DNA of 64,000 nt, from contig DXBT01000008.1 of assembly GCA_019116365.1 (NCBI GenBank), positions 37,577-101,576 of the forward strand, written 5' to 3'. Under the pieces are notes generated by a model. The model was not told the DNA's origin, made no database searches, and saw only the letters and a list, made by a program, of their open reading frames with translations. A program made the translations under genes and the position numbers. Of the stretch, positions 53,808-61,841 are shown piece by piece. Source of the stretch: Barnesiella merdipullorum (GTDB taxonomy: Bacteria; Bacteroidota; Bacteroidia; Bacteroidales; Barnesiellaceae). How positions within the stretch are numbered: the stretch's first letter is position 1; the number at the start of each line of letters is the position of its first letter.

Positions 53808-55028
53808 TTATTTATACCCGATTTGTGACAACTTGAGATAGTTGTTGCGCGCCAACATGCAGGCACCAATCACACCGGCCTTATCTTTCAGTTTCGAGAG
53901 GGTAATCACCGAATCCTTATTTGCCAGATTGAGTGAGTATTTATTAATGGCACTGATAATGGGCAAGCTTATATAATCGCCCGTCTGGGACAACTCTCCC
54001 CCAATGATAACCAGCCCCGGGTTGAAAATATTAATCAGCCCTGCAATATATTTACCCAACTTATTGCCAGCCTCCTCGATGATATCAATCGCCAGGATAT
54101 CCTCCTTATTAACAGCATCGATAATGTCGCTCAACGTGACATCCTGTCCCTCCTTGATTGCCGCCGAGAGAATAGAGTTTTCACCATTGAGTACACGCTT
54201 CACAAAGATACGGTGTATTGCCGACCCCGAAGTCTCGGTCTCCAAACAACCTTTCTTTCCACAATGACACAACTCTTCATTGTCAAACACACTCATGTGT
54301 CCAAACTCACCAGCGAATCCCGATTCACCGTAATATAACTGTCCGTTCATCATGATGCTTATACCCAAGCCCCAACTAATGTTAACGAATATAATGTTCT
54401 TGGCATTGTTGGTATTATTGCTCATATACTCGCCGTAAAGCATGGCCCGGGTATTATTGTCGATAAAAACCCGATAGCCCAGCTTCTCATAAAAGAGATC
54501 GGTAAGCGGACGTTCGCCAAAGTAGAATTTACTGTAGCTGTACCCCGACTCAGCATTGACCCGGCCCGAGAGATTGACATTGATATTCAATATTTTATTG
54601 CGAATAGACTTGTGCTTGTTGATAAAGGTCTGTATGATTTCGCACAACGTATCGAACGAGTCTATCGTGTTATCGTTCTTGAAAGGAATATTAGTCTGGA
54701 GATCAATTATATCGCCTTTGAAGTTGACAATTCCTATATTCACCCCAAACTTTTTAATATCTACCCCCACGAAATAACCCGATTCTGGATTCAAGCCATA
54801 TAGATTGGGGCGACGACCACCACTGCAAGTCTTCAACTTACCATAATCTATAATAAAGCCTTCGTCAATCATCTCCGAAATAATCTTTGCCACAGTTGGA
54901 CCGCTCAGATTAAATTCCTTAGAAAGATCGGCGATAGTCGCATCTTTGTTATAAATATAAAAGTTGATAATACTCTTTTTTATAAGGAGTTTTTTGGTAT
55001 CTACCCCGTATATCGAACTATTATCCAT
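53808..55028 (-). CDS. ROK-family transcriptional regulator / sugar kinase-like protein
   Basis: A 406-residue protein from the ATG of MDNSSIYGVDTKKLLIKKSI (an ATG 7 codons upstream is possible). N-terminal MarR/NagC-like winged helix (IADLSKEFNLSGPTVAKIIS), then a ROK ATPase-like domain: YFVGVDIKKFGVNIGIVNFK, the ROK zinc motif CHCGKKGCLETETSG and VIIGGELSQTGDYI. NagC-type ROK proteins sense amino-sugar phosphates; some are active kinases. Clearly AT-richer than genes to its left. It sits on the same strand as the SusCD operon, separated by a 380-base gap with a terminator, and is the likely regulator of that operon or of amino-sugar use. Confidence 0.9.
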   Translation of the reverse strand: MDNSSIYGVDTKKLLIKKSIINFYIYNKDATIADLSKEFNLSGPTVAKIISEMIDEGFIIDYGKLKTCSGGRRPNLYGLNPESGYFVGVDIKKFGVNIGIVNFKGDIIDLQTNIPFKNDNTIDSFDTLCEIIQTFINKHKSIRNKILNINVNLSGRVNAESGYSYSKFYFGERPLTDLFYEKLGYRVFIDNNTRAMLYGEYMSNNTNNAKNIIFVNISWGLGISIMMNGQLYYGESGFAGEFGHMSVFDNEELCHCGKKGCLETETSGSAIHRIFVKRVLNGENSILSAAIKEGQDVTLSDIIDAVNKEDILAIDIIEEAGNKLGKYIAGLINIFNPGLVIIGGELSQTGDYISLPIISAINKYSLNLANKDSVITLSKLKDKAGVIGACMLARNNYLKLSQIGYK

Positions 55029-55062
55029 GCGTTTTACTCCTTTAACCATTTTATATAAAAGG

Positions 55063-55070
55063 CAAATATA
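55063..55070 (-). promoter_or_regulatory. -7 element of the ROK gene
   Basis: On the minus strand TATATTTG, 34 bases before the ROK start; no exact TTTG at the expected distance. Confidence 0.45.
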
Positions 55071-55348
55071 CTCACTAAGTTTATGAATATTCCTGTTTTC
55101 AAGAATTATAAATTAATAAATTTCATATAAATTATATTTTATGCCGTTTTGTGCATACGTTTTATCTGTAATATCACAAAAAGGTTCGTTATATCAGGTA
55201 TTAAACAAGTTATTGGAATAGCCTCATCACAGACAATCCTCTATCACTCGACTTCCCTACCTTCATATCTTGATTGGGCACAATGCAATGTTAAAATTTT
55301 TATTTAACGTACACAACAAAAGAGAAGCTTATCTTCCAAAATCCTCGA

Positions 55349-55400
55349 AAAAAAATAGATACGGGGATGCCTCTCACGCCATCGAAAAGCACCCCAGTCT
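55349..55400 (-). terminator. Terminator of the SusCD operon
   Basis: On the minus strand AGACTGGGGTGC (55400-55389) pairs imperfectly with GCATCCCCGTATCT (55370-55357), followed by a run of T. It starts 8 bases after the stop of the EEP gene. Confidence 0.7.
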
Positions 55401-55408
55401 CTAACGTT

Positions 55409-56242
55409 TCACATTTTGAAGTTTACTAATAGTGGAAAATGGTCTGATATCTCATTATTCTTATCGTCATAAATAAATTCTGCCGAAACGGCATATTTGG
55501 CCAATTGCGGATTCAGCCACACATAATCGACCCTGCGCAAATGTTTGGGAAATGCCCGGGTAAAGGCATCGTGAAACATCAAAAATGCATCGACATATCC
55601 GGCCTCTTTCACCGTGTTGATAACCGAATAGTCGAGCTTCCCGTTGTTGAGAGCTTTATAACGGGGGTCTTTCTGCTCCCGACGTTTCAGCCGATCGACA
55701 TAGCCATCCTGGTGCGTCAACGAGTCGGTCTCGCACAACGAATTGAAATCACCGGCAATGACAATCTTCTCGGTTTCAGGAATCAAGGCCGCATGTGCCA
55801 AAATGCGCTTTATCTCCTTCTGCCTCAGAAAAACGCTCCACGACGAGAGATGCACGACAAACAAGTTGATATCGTCAATTTTAGCATACATATACCCGTG
55901 CTCCATGTGGTCATCGACCTTGATAAGATCACGTATGGGATACTTCGATGTAATGGCAACCGGGTATCCGTTTTCCTTCGAAATGGCCGAATAATAGTGG
56001 CCATACCGGGCAGCCAGTTCTTTCAATGACTGTTCGGTAAACTTGTTCATCTCTTGGAAAGCTACAATATCGGGATCCACTGTCTTGACCCAATTGACAT
56101 ACTTATCCATGACCGCAGGATCGCTCTCAAAACCGTGCAATACATTATAGCACAAAATCTTGAAGTTACCCTGCTGTTGCTGTGCCATCAACGGCAACAG
56201 AGCCAGCAGCAAAACAACAATCAACAAACTTGCTCTTTTCAT
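55409..56242 (-). CDS. Secreted endonuclease/exonuclease/phosphatase-family hydrolase
   Basis: A 277-residue exported protein from the ATG at 56242 (a GTG two codons earlier overlaps the SGNH stop). Signal peptide: ASLLIVVLLLALLPLMAQ. EEP motifs follow in order: FKILCYNVLHGFESD, VAFQEMNKF (catalytic Glu), VHLSSWS, VIAGDFNSLCE, and the final EISDHFPLLVNF. It could cleave phosphodiesters in nucleic acids, sphingomyelin-like lipids or phosphorylated sugars; the substrate is not shown by sequence. It follows the SGNH gene after 2 bases in the SusCD operon, so a role in breaking down the imported substrate is likely. Confidence 0.88.
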   Translation of the reverse strand: MKRASLLIVVLLLALLPLMAQQQQGNFKILCYNVLHGFESDPAVMDKYVNWVKTVDPDIVAFQEMNKFTEQSLKELAARYGHYYSAISKENGYPVAITSKYPIRDLIKVDDHMEHGYMYAKIDDINLFVVHLSSWSVFLRQKEIKRILAHAALIPETEKIVIAGDFNSLCETDSLTHQDGYVDRLKRREQKDPRYKALNNGKLDYSVINTVKEAGYVDAFLMFHDAFTRAFPKHLRRVDYVWLNPQLAKYAVSAEFIYDDKNNEISDHFPLLVNFKM

Positions 56243-56244
56243 AA

Positions 56245-57381
56245 TCACTTTTCGTTTAATATTTCTCGTATTATCTTTTCATAAGCTGTTGCAATGCGCA
56301 TCATACCCAAGTCGTTGGGGTGAGTGCCATCGACTTTCCCATCGGGCGACTGGTCTATATCGTCGTGGGTGAGATGATAGATCTGCTTGACTCCCTGTTT
56401 CTTCAGTTTGGCAAAAGCCTTGTCCATCACCTTGTTTACCCTACTGTAATAATTGTAATACCGCCGCTGCGAGACCGCTCCCTCGAAACCACTGGTATAA
56501 CCGTCGTGGTCGGTGAGCACAATGGGAGTATCGGGGTGCTTGGCCCGGATATCCTTTACAGCATCCATGATAAGAGCTCCGAGTTTTTCGTTGTCATACA
56601 ACTTCGCGGAGGTCAAGTTGGCCAAACAATCCAACACATATACGGCAGCATCCAACTCACAAACGAGATTGATAACCTCGGGCTCCAGCCGACCGTTTCC
56701 TGAAAATCCCAAATTGATTACTGGCCGATTTAGATGCCGTTGTAATATCGAAGTCCATGTCATACCGGGACGGCTGGCACACCCGCCCTGTGTAATCGAG
56801 GTGCCGTAAACCACGATAGGTAGTTCATCACGGGGGACAAGGGGCATAAACATCTTGTCTTTATACACCCCTATCTCCAAAGAGAGAATACTATTGTATG
56901 GGGGTAAGAAAAGTTTATATTCCACCCCTTCATCGTAATAGCCGGGTGTGGGTTTCAACCCCGTATATTTATAGACTATTGTATCGCGAAATGTCGTAGC
57001 CGGCCGGCACCAATAATACTTGTCGCCCACCACGGCATACAAATCGACCCCACTGGCAGCAACCGCCGGCATGGTGGGCAACGTGAGACGCCCTGCAACT
57101 TTATAACGTACCTGGATATGAGGCGAATTGGTCTTGAAACGAATCGTCAGACCCGACGAAAACTTAGACCGCGCCCACACGGCAGGACGCACAACCGACT
57201 TAGCTCGCAAGGGCAACCGATCGTAAAAACTCTCATACTCGCCCTGCCAGCCCTGCCCTTCGATGGCATTGATGGCCGAGCCTTGCGGATTCCACCATTT
57301 AATCTCCTGCTGGGCGTTGGCCGCAAGACTCAAACAGGCAAATCCAAGAAAAAATGCAACTATCTTATAATTCATATTCAA
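56245..57381 (-). CDS. SGNH/GDSL-type hydrolase, secreted
   Basis: A 378-residue protein with a signal peptide (YKIVAFFLGFACLSLAANA). The N-terminal 150 residues are a beta-sandwich domain common in Bacteroides SGNH enzymes, and the hydrolase domain follows: block I GTSITQGGCASRPG (Ser nucleophile in GTSITQG), block II NLGFSGNGRLEPEV (Gly and Asn of the oxyanion hole), block V DGTHPNDLGMM (catalytic Asp and His). Such enzymes remove acetyl or other acyl groups from sugars. It lies 15 bases downstream of SusD on the same strand. Lacks a lipoprotein Cys. Confidence 0.9.
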   Translation of the reverse strand: MNMNYKIVAFFLGFACLSLAANAQQEIKWWNPQGSAINAIEGQGWQGEYESFYDRLPLRAKSVVRPAVWARSKFSSGLTIRFKTNSPHIQVRYKVAGRLTLPTMPAVAASGVDLYAVVGDKYYWCRPATTFRDTIVYKYTGLKPTPGYYDEGVEYKLFLPPYNSILSLEIGVYKDKMFMPLVPRDELPIVVYGTSITQGGCASRPGMTWTSILQRHLNRPVINLGFSGNGRLEPEVINLVCELDAAVYVLDCLANLTSAKLYDNEKLGALIMDAVKDIRAKHPDTPIVLTDHDGYTSGFEGAVSQRRYYNYYSRVNKVMDKAFAKLKKQGVKQIYHLTHDDIDQSPDGKVDGTHPNDLGMMRIATAYEKIIREILNEK

Positions 57382-57396
57382 TGTGTTTTTAAGGTA

Positions 57397-58740
57397 TTAA
57401 AGATATCCCGGGTTCTGCTTCAACCCCAGATTGACCTGACTCTGCGGAATAGGCAACAGGAACTGATATTCGCTCTTGGTATAAACCAGTCGTTCCAAAG
57501 CCTTGCCCAACCGAACCAAATCGTAAAAATACTGATTCTCTCCGTAAAATTCGATTTTCCTCTCATCGAGTATAGCATCGACATACTGACTGGGATTATC
57601 GAGAATTTTCTTATCCAGAGGGGGCAAGTTTCTCGCGGCACGCAACTCATTCAGTTTGGCCAGTCCCGACTCATCGGGAGCACACTCGGCAAAAATCAGA
57701 TACATCTCGGTAAACCGCGATATCGTAAAGGGACATGTGCTCACTGCATTGTAGTTAAACTTGTTGACAGTCGTATATCCATCGGGGCTCAACCCTATAC
57801 ATACCGTATAACGAGCATCATCAGGGTCAACCGAGTCGATAAACGACTGGGTGGGCTTGAACTGATAGGAACCCGACGGAGTCATGGCATAAGTGTTGAA
57901 AATGTTTCGGTAAAAATAGGCTCCTGTATTGTTCGAGATACACATGATGAGCTCTTTGGCTCCCACACCTACGGCTGCAGCCCCTAAGCTGTTAGCCGAT
58001 ACCATCTGAAACCGCTGGTCTTCCAGGAATGTGCGGGCAATCGCTTTGGCTTTGTTATACTCTCGGTTATAAAGATAGACCCGAGCCAGCAGGGCCGAAG
58101 CCGCCTCGGTCGAAGCGTAGTAATAATAACGCGCTGCCGTAGGATCTTCGGGCGGAGCCTGATCCCAGGCACGGCACTGGTCGGCAGCTATGGCCAAATC
58201 GTCCTTAATACGCTGCCACACATCGGCAGCTGGCGAACGCGGCACTACATCTTCGGTCACCTGAGTCACAATAGGCACATCGCCAAACTGGGTCACCAGT
58301 TTCAGGTAGCAGTAGGCCCGCAGATAGTGGAGCGAACCTATCATCTGCACGTTACGCTCGTCGGTAAGGTCGGCCTTGGTGTTCAAGAAATTAATTACAT
58401 AATTGGCCTGATGTATCACACTGTACAAGTAGTAGTAATAGTTCTCTACAAAACTATTGTCGGCCATGAAGTTATTATGTGCGATATTGGCATTGACCAA
58501 ACTACCGTTGTTGGCATTATTCTCGATAGTCTCACCCAAGCAATCATTCAGGATAAGGCCTGCCGGTGTACAATCGGCCAACGTGTGATAGACACCCCGA
58601 ACAAGGCTCTGGATATGTTCTGCCGTGAGCTCATCTTCCTGAAGCGTATCAACAGGGGTCTCATCCAGCAGGAAATTGCACGACGAGACAAGCAGAAAAA
58701 CAGGAAGTGCGATTATAAATTTCAATTTTTTCATACTCAT
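57397..58740 (-). CDS. SusD/RagB-family nutrient-binding outer-membrane lipoprotein
   Basis: A 447-residue lipoprotein with the signal MKKLKFIIALPVFLLVSSC (the first Met two codons earlier), Cys about residue 21. The SusD/RagB pattern follows: TPVDTLQEDELTAEHIQSLV, YLRAYCYLKLVTQFGDVPIV (helical TPR-like core), RVYLYNREYNKAKAIARTFL and the C-terminal SQVNLGLKQNPGYL. It captures an oligosaccharide or other ligand on the surface and hands it to the SusC channel. 5 bases separate it from SusC. Ligand unknown. Confidence 0.95.
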   Translation of the reverse strand: MSMKKLKFIIALPVFLLVSSCNFLLDETPVDTLQEDELTAEHIQSLVRGVYHTLADCTPAGLILNDCLGETIENNANNGSLVNANIAHNNFMADNSFVENYYYYLYSVIHQANYVINFLNTKADLTDERNVQMIGSLHYLRAYCYLKLVTQFGDVPIVTQVTEDVVPRSPAADVWQRIKDDLAIAADQCRAWDQAPPEDPTAARYYYYASTEAASALLARVYLYNREYNKAKAIARTFLEDQRFQMVSANSLGAAAVGVGAKELIMCISNNTGAYFYRNIFNTYAMTPSGSYQFKPTQSFIDSVDPDDARYTVCIGLSPDGYTTVNKFNYNAVSTCPFTISRFTEMYLIFAECAPDESGLAKLNELRAARNLPPLDKKILDNPSQYVDAILDERKIEFYGENQYFYDLVRLGKALERLVYTKSEYQFLLPIPQSQVNLGLKQNPGYL

Positions 58741-58745
58741 ACTGG

Positions 58746-61700
58746 TTAGAAGTTTAGTGAAAGACCTACCAAATACATTCTAGGATTGGGCGTACCGAAG
58801 AAATCCTGACCCATCTCTCTAGGCGAAAGCGTGTAGCTCACCTCGGGATCCATTCCCGAATACTTGGTCCATGTCAGCAGGTTCTGCGCCGTAGCATATA
58901 TGCGCAAATATTTCAGCTTCAAATGCTTCACCCAATCGACAGGCAGAGTATATCCCAACGTAATCTCTCTCAATTTCAAGAACGACCCGTCTTCGAGGTA
59001 ACGATCCGATGCCATGTTGTTATACTCCGAGTTGAACAGGGCCCGGGGATAGGTGTTGCTCGTACCTGGGCCGGTCCACCGATTCTCGGCACTCTCTTTC
59101 AACATATTGGCATCCATCTGTCCCAAGCGGTCGGAATAACCACTGCGGAAGATATTCAAAATATCATTGCCATATTGGAACGAAAGCGAAACATTCAGGT
59201 CAAACCCATAAAACTTAAACGTATTGGTAAAACCTCCATACCAGTCGGGCATAGCTTTGCCCACAATCATGCGCACGGGATTCCCGTTCTCATCCAAGGC
59301 ATACTTCATATCTCCGGCTCTGACCCCGCTCTTATAGAGATTTTCGGGGACCTCCTCGTCATACTGATAGATACCCTCCTGCTTGTACAGATAGAACGAA
59401 CCTACGGGCTTGCCAATCTCCAGGATGTGGTAATTACCCACATAAACCGGTTTATTTCCCTCCATCAACTGTTTCACCTCGTTTTTAAGGGTAGTAAACG
59501 ACAGATTGGAGGTCCACTCAAAGTTGCGCGACTTCACATTCACGGTCTTCAGGGTCAATTCAAACCCCGAGTTCTGCATACGACCGATATTCACCAGTTT
59601 GGTCTTGTAGCCATAGGTGGCCGGCATGGGCTTGTTGAAGAGCAGACCATGAGTGTTTTTTATATAATAATCGAGCGATACATTCAACCGATCATTAAAC
59701 AAGACGGCATCGGTACCGATGTTTATCTGCTCGGCTTTCTCCCAACTCAACTGATCGTTACCCGGACTCTCGAGCGTAATACCGGCCGAACCGTAATAGG
59801 GGGCCTCGGCACCCATATAACGCTGGGCCGTGTAATAGCCTACCCCCGATTGCTCGCCAGTCATACCCCAACTCAATCGGAATTTCCAATCGTTGATGGC
59901 ATCGAATCCCTTCATAAAATTCTCTTTGCTGATGCGCCACGAAACCGAGGCCGAGGGGAATACACCCCACATTCCCCCTTTGGGAAACTTGGACGAACCG
60001 TCGGCTCGCACCGTAGCCGATAGCAGATACTTGTCGTCCCAACTCAAATCCAATCGTCCGAAATGGGAAATCAACGTGCTGGCATAGGCATAACCGTTAG
60101 CCCCAAACGAAGCGGCCGACCGAATGTAGGTAAACTCTTTCGTGGGGAAGTCCCATCCACTGGCCACCACATAGGAACGATTATAATGTTCATAAGACTG
60201 CCCGGCCATGGCGGTCAACCCCAGGCGTTCCTTAATGAGGGTCTTGTAGGTCAACGTATGCTGCAACACATACCGGATGGCTGTCGAGCGTGACTCCCGA
60301 GTGTAACCGTTGTATGAATCCATATTGGGGAAATCGGTCGTGCGGTTGTAAAAGTCGTTGTTCGTGTTGAAAATCAAGCTCAATTGCGGCTTGTATATCA
60401 AATCTTTCGTCAACTTCCAATTCAAATAGGTAGAGGCATTGGCCTGATATATCTTATAGTCTGAGGTCGATTCATTGACCATTGCCTGCACATTGTGATA
60501 GCGCAAATCAACACCACCTATCGCATATGAGCCATCCTCCTTGTAGGGGCGATCGAAAGGCCGTTGAGGGAACGACCGCAAAATATAACCATAATTCCCG
60601 TTTTCACTGGGTACCCGATTGTTAATCGAGTGAGCCAAACCGATAGTTACCCCAAAATTCACTTTGGACGAGATAATGTGGTCGATATTTGACCTGAAGT
60701 TGATACGTCTCAACCGATTGGTCTTGATGATACCCTCCTGATCGTAATACGACAGAGCCGTATAGAATTTCGTGTCGCGCGACCCCCCTCGCATCGATAT
60801 CGAATAACGCTGGGTAACTGGCGTATCGTCTCTAAACGGAAGCCGTACCCAATCGTAGTCGCCGGGATAGTCGGGTCCCCGAGGGTCTTCCAGCAAAGGC
60901 TGGTACCCGGGATCGCCCGGCTGATAATTGTTGTCACGATTGTAATTGCTGTATGCCTCGTTCATAACCGTGAGATACAAATCGGTATCGGCCATCTCGG
61001 GCAAATTGTGTACCTGGCTGATGCCACTCGACATATTCACCGAGAAACTGGTACGACCCGTGCGTCCTTTCTTGGTGGTAATAAGAATGACACCATTGGT
61101 AGCCCGCGATCCATATATCGAAGCGGCTGCAGCATCTTTGAGTACATCGATCGACTCGATATCCGAAGGGTCTATCAGCGACAAAGGCGACTGGTAGGAG
61201 GCACCAAAAAGGTCAGTCAACTCCGAACCATCCTCGGTATCCATGGGGATGCCGTCGATTACATACAACGGGTCATTACCTCCGTTAATCGACCCCACAC
61301 CTCTGATGCGCACGGCACCTCCGGCTCCGGGAGTTCCCGAGACCGACTGCACCTGCACACCGCTCAACTGCCCTTGCAACATCTGGTCGAATGAGGAATA
61401 CGAAGCCGACAAGTCGTCTTTTATCTTCAGCGACGAGATGGCACCGGTCACATCCTTGCGCTGCTGGGTCGAATAACCAATAACGACCACCTCCTTCATC
61501 GACTGTTCCTTCTCTTCCAGAATGGCGTTTATCTCCTTTCTGTTCTTTACATAGTATTCCTTGGTCTCCATACCTATATACGAAAAGACCAGCGTATCTT
61601 GCGGAGCAGCCTTAATCCTGTACTTTCCGTTGACATCGGTAATCGTCTGAACCGACTTGTTCTTCACGACAACCGATACCCCGATAAGGGTCTCGCCCTT

Positions 61701-61808
61701 GGGATCGGTCACGGTTCCGGTAATCATTCTTCCCGGAGTTTGCGCCGGGAGACTCCCGGCGGCAAACAACCCAAAAAGAAAGAGAAATATAATTCGATAT
61801 ATTTTCAT
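58746..61808 (-). CDS. SusC/RagA-family TonB-dependent outer-membrane transporter
   Basis: A 1020-residue transporter with signal peptide (IYRIIFLFLFGLFAAGSLPAQ-type, cleavage near residue 22). A carboxypeptidase-regulatory-like domain lies at about 29-100 (MITGTVTDPKGETLIGVSVV), then a TonB-box-like stretch near KEVVVIGYSTQQRKDVTGAI, the plug domain (about 130-240; VRIRGVGSINGGNDPLYVID), and the beta-barrel to the end, closing with PNPRMYLVGLSLNF. It imports its ligand with TonB-ExbBD energy. The start follows the upstream T9SS gene by 33 bases. It is the pore partner of SusD. Confidence 0.96.
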   Translation of the reverse strand: MKIYRIIFLFLFGLFAAGSLPAQTPGRMITGTVTDPKGETLIGVSVVVKNKSVQTITDVNGKYRIKAAPQDTLVFSYIGMETKEYYVKNRKEINAILEEKEQSMKEVVVIGYSTQQRKDVTGAISSLKIKDDLSASYSSFDQMLQGQLSGVQVQSVSGTPGAGGAVRIRGVGSINGGNDPLYVIDGIPMDTEDGSELTDLFGASYQSPLSLIDPSDIESIDVLKDAAAASIYGSRATNGVILITTKKGRTGRTSFSVNMSSGISQVHNLPEMADTDLYLTVMNEAYSNYNRDNNYQPGDPGYQPLLEDPRGPDYPGDYDWVRLPFRDDTPVTQRYSISMRGGSRDTKFYTALSYYDQEGIIKTNRLRRINFRSNIDHIISSKVNFGVTIGLAHSINNRVPSENGNYGYILRSFPQRPFDRPYKEDGSYAIGGVDLRYHNVQAMVNESTSDYKIYQANASTYLNWKLTKDLIYKPQLSLIFNTNNDFYNRTTDFPNMDSYNGYTRESRSTAIRYVLQHTLTYKTLIKERLGLTAMAGQSYEHYNRSYVVASGWDFPTKEFTYIRSAASFGANGYAYASTLISHFGRLDLSWDDKYLLSATVRADGSSKFPKGGMWGVFPSASVSWRISKENFMKGFDAINDWKFRLSWGMTGEQSGVGYYTAQRYMGAEAPYYGSAGITLESPGNDQLSWEKAEQINIGTDAVLFNDRLNVSLDYYIKNTHGLLFNKPMPATYGYKTKLVNIGRMQNSGFELTLKTVNVKSRNFEWTSNLSFTTLKNEVKQLMEGNKPVYVGNYHILEIGKPVGSFYLYKQEGIYQYDEEVPENLYKSGVRAGDMKYALDENGNPVRMIVGKAMPDWYGGFTNTFKFYGFDLNVSLSFQYGNDILNIFRSGYSDRLGQMDANMLKESAENRWTGPGTSNTYPRALFNSEYNNMASDRYLEDGSFLKLREITLGYTLPVDWVKHLKLKYLRIYATAQNLLTWTKYSGMDPEVSYTLSPREMGQDFFGTPNPRMYLVGLSLNF

Positions 61809-61841
61809 GATACTTTATCAGATTTGGGGGATAATCAATTA

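Larger units (their letters stand above)
55029..55408. other. AT-rich intergenic region between the ROK regulator and the SusCD operon
   Basis: Contains a -7 box for the ROK gene (CAAATATA at 55063-55070, TATATTTG on the minus strand) and the operon terminator at 55349-55400. The 270 bases between show no gene. AT-rich throughout, which makes it a plausible regulator-binding region. Confidence 0.55.
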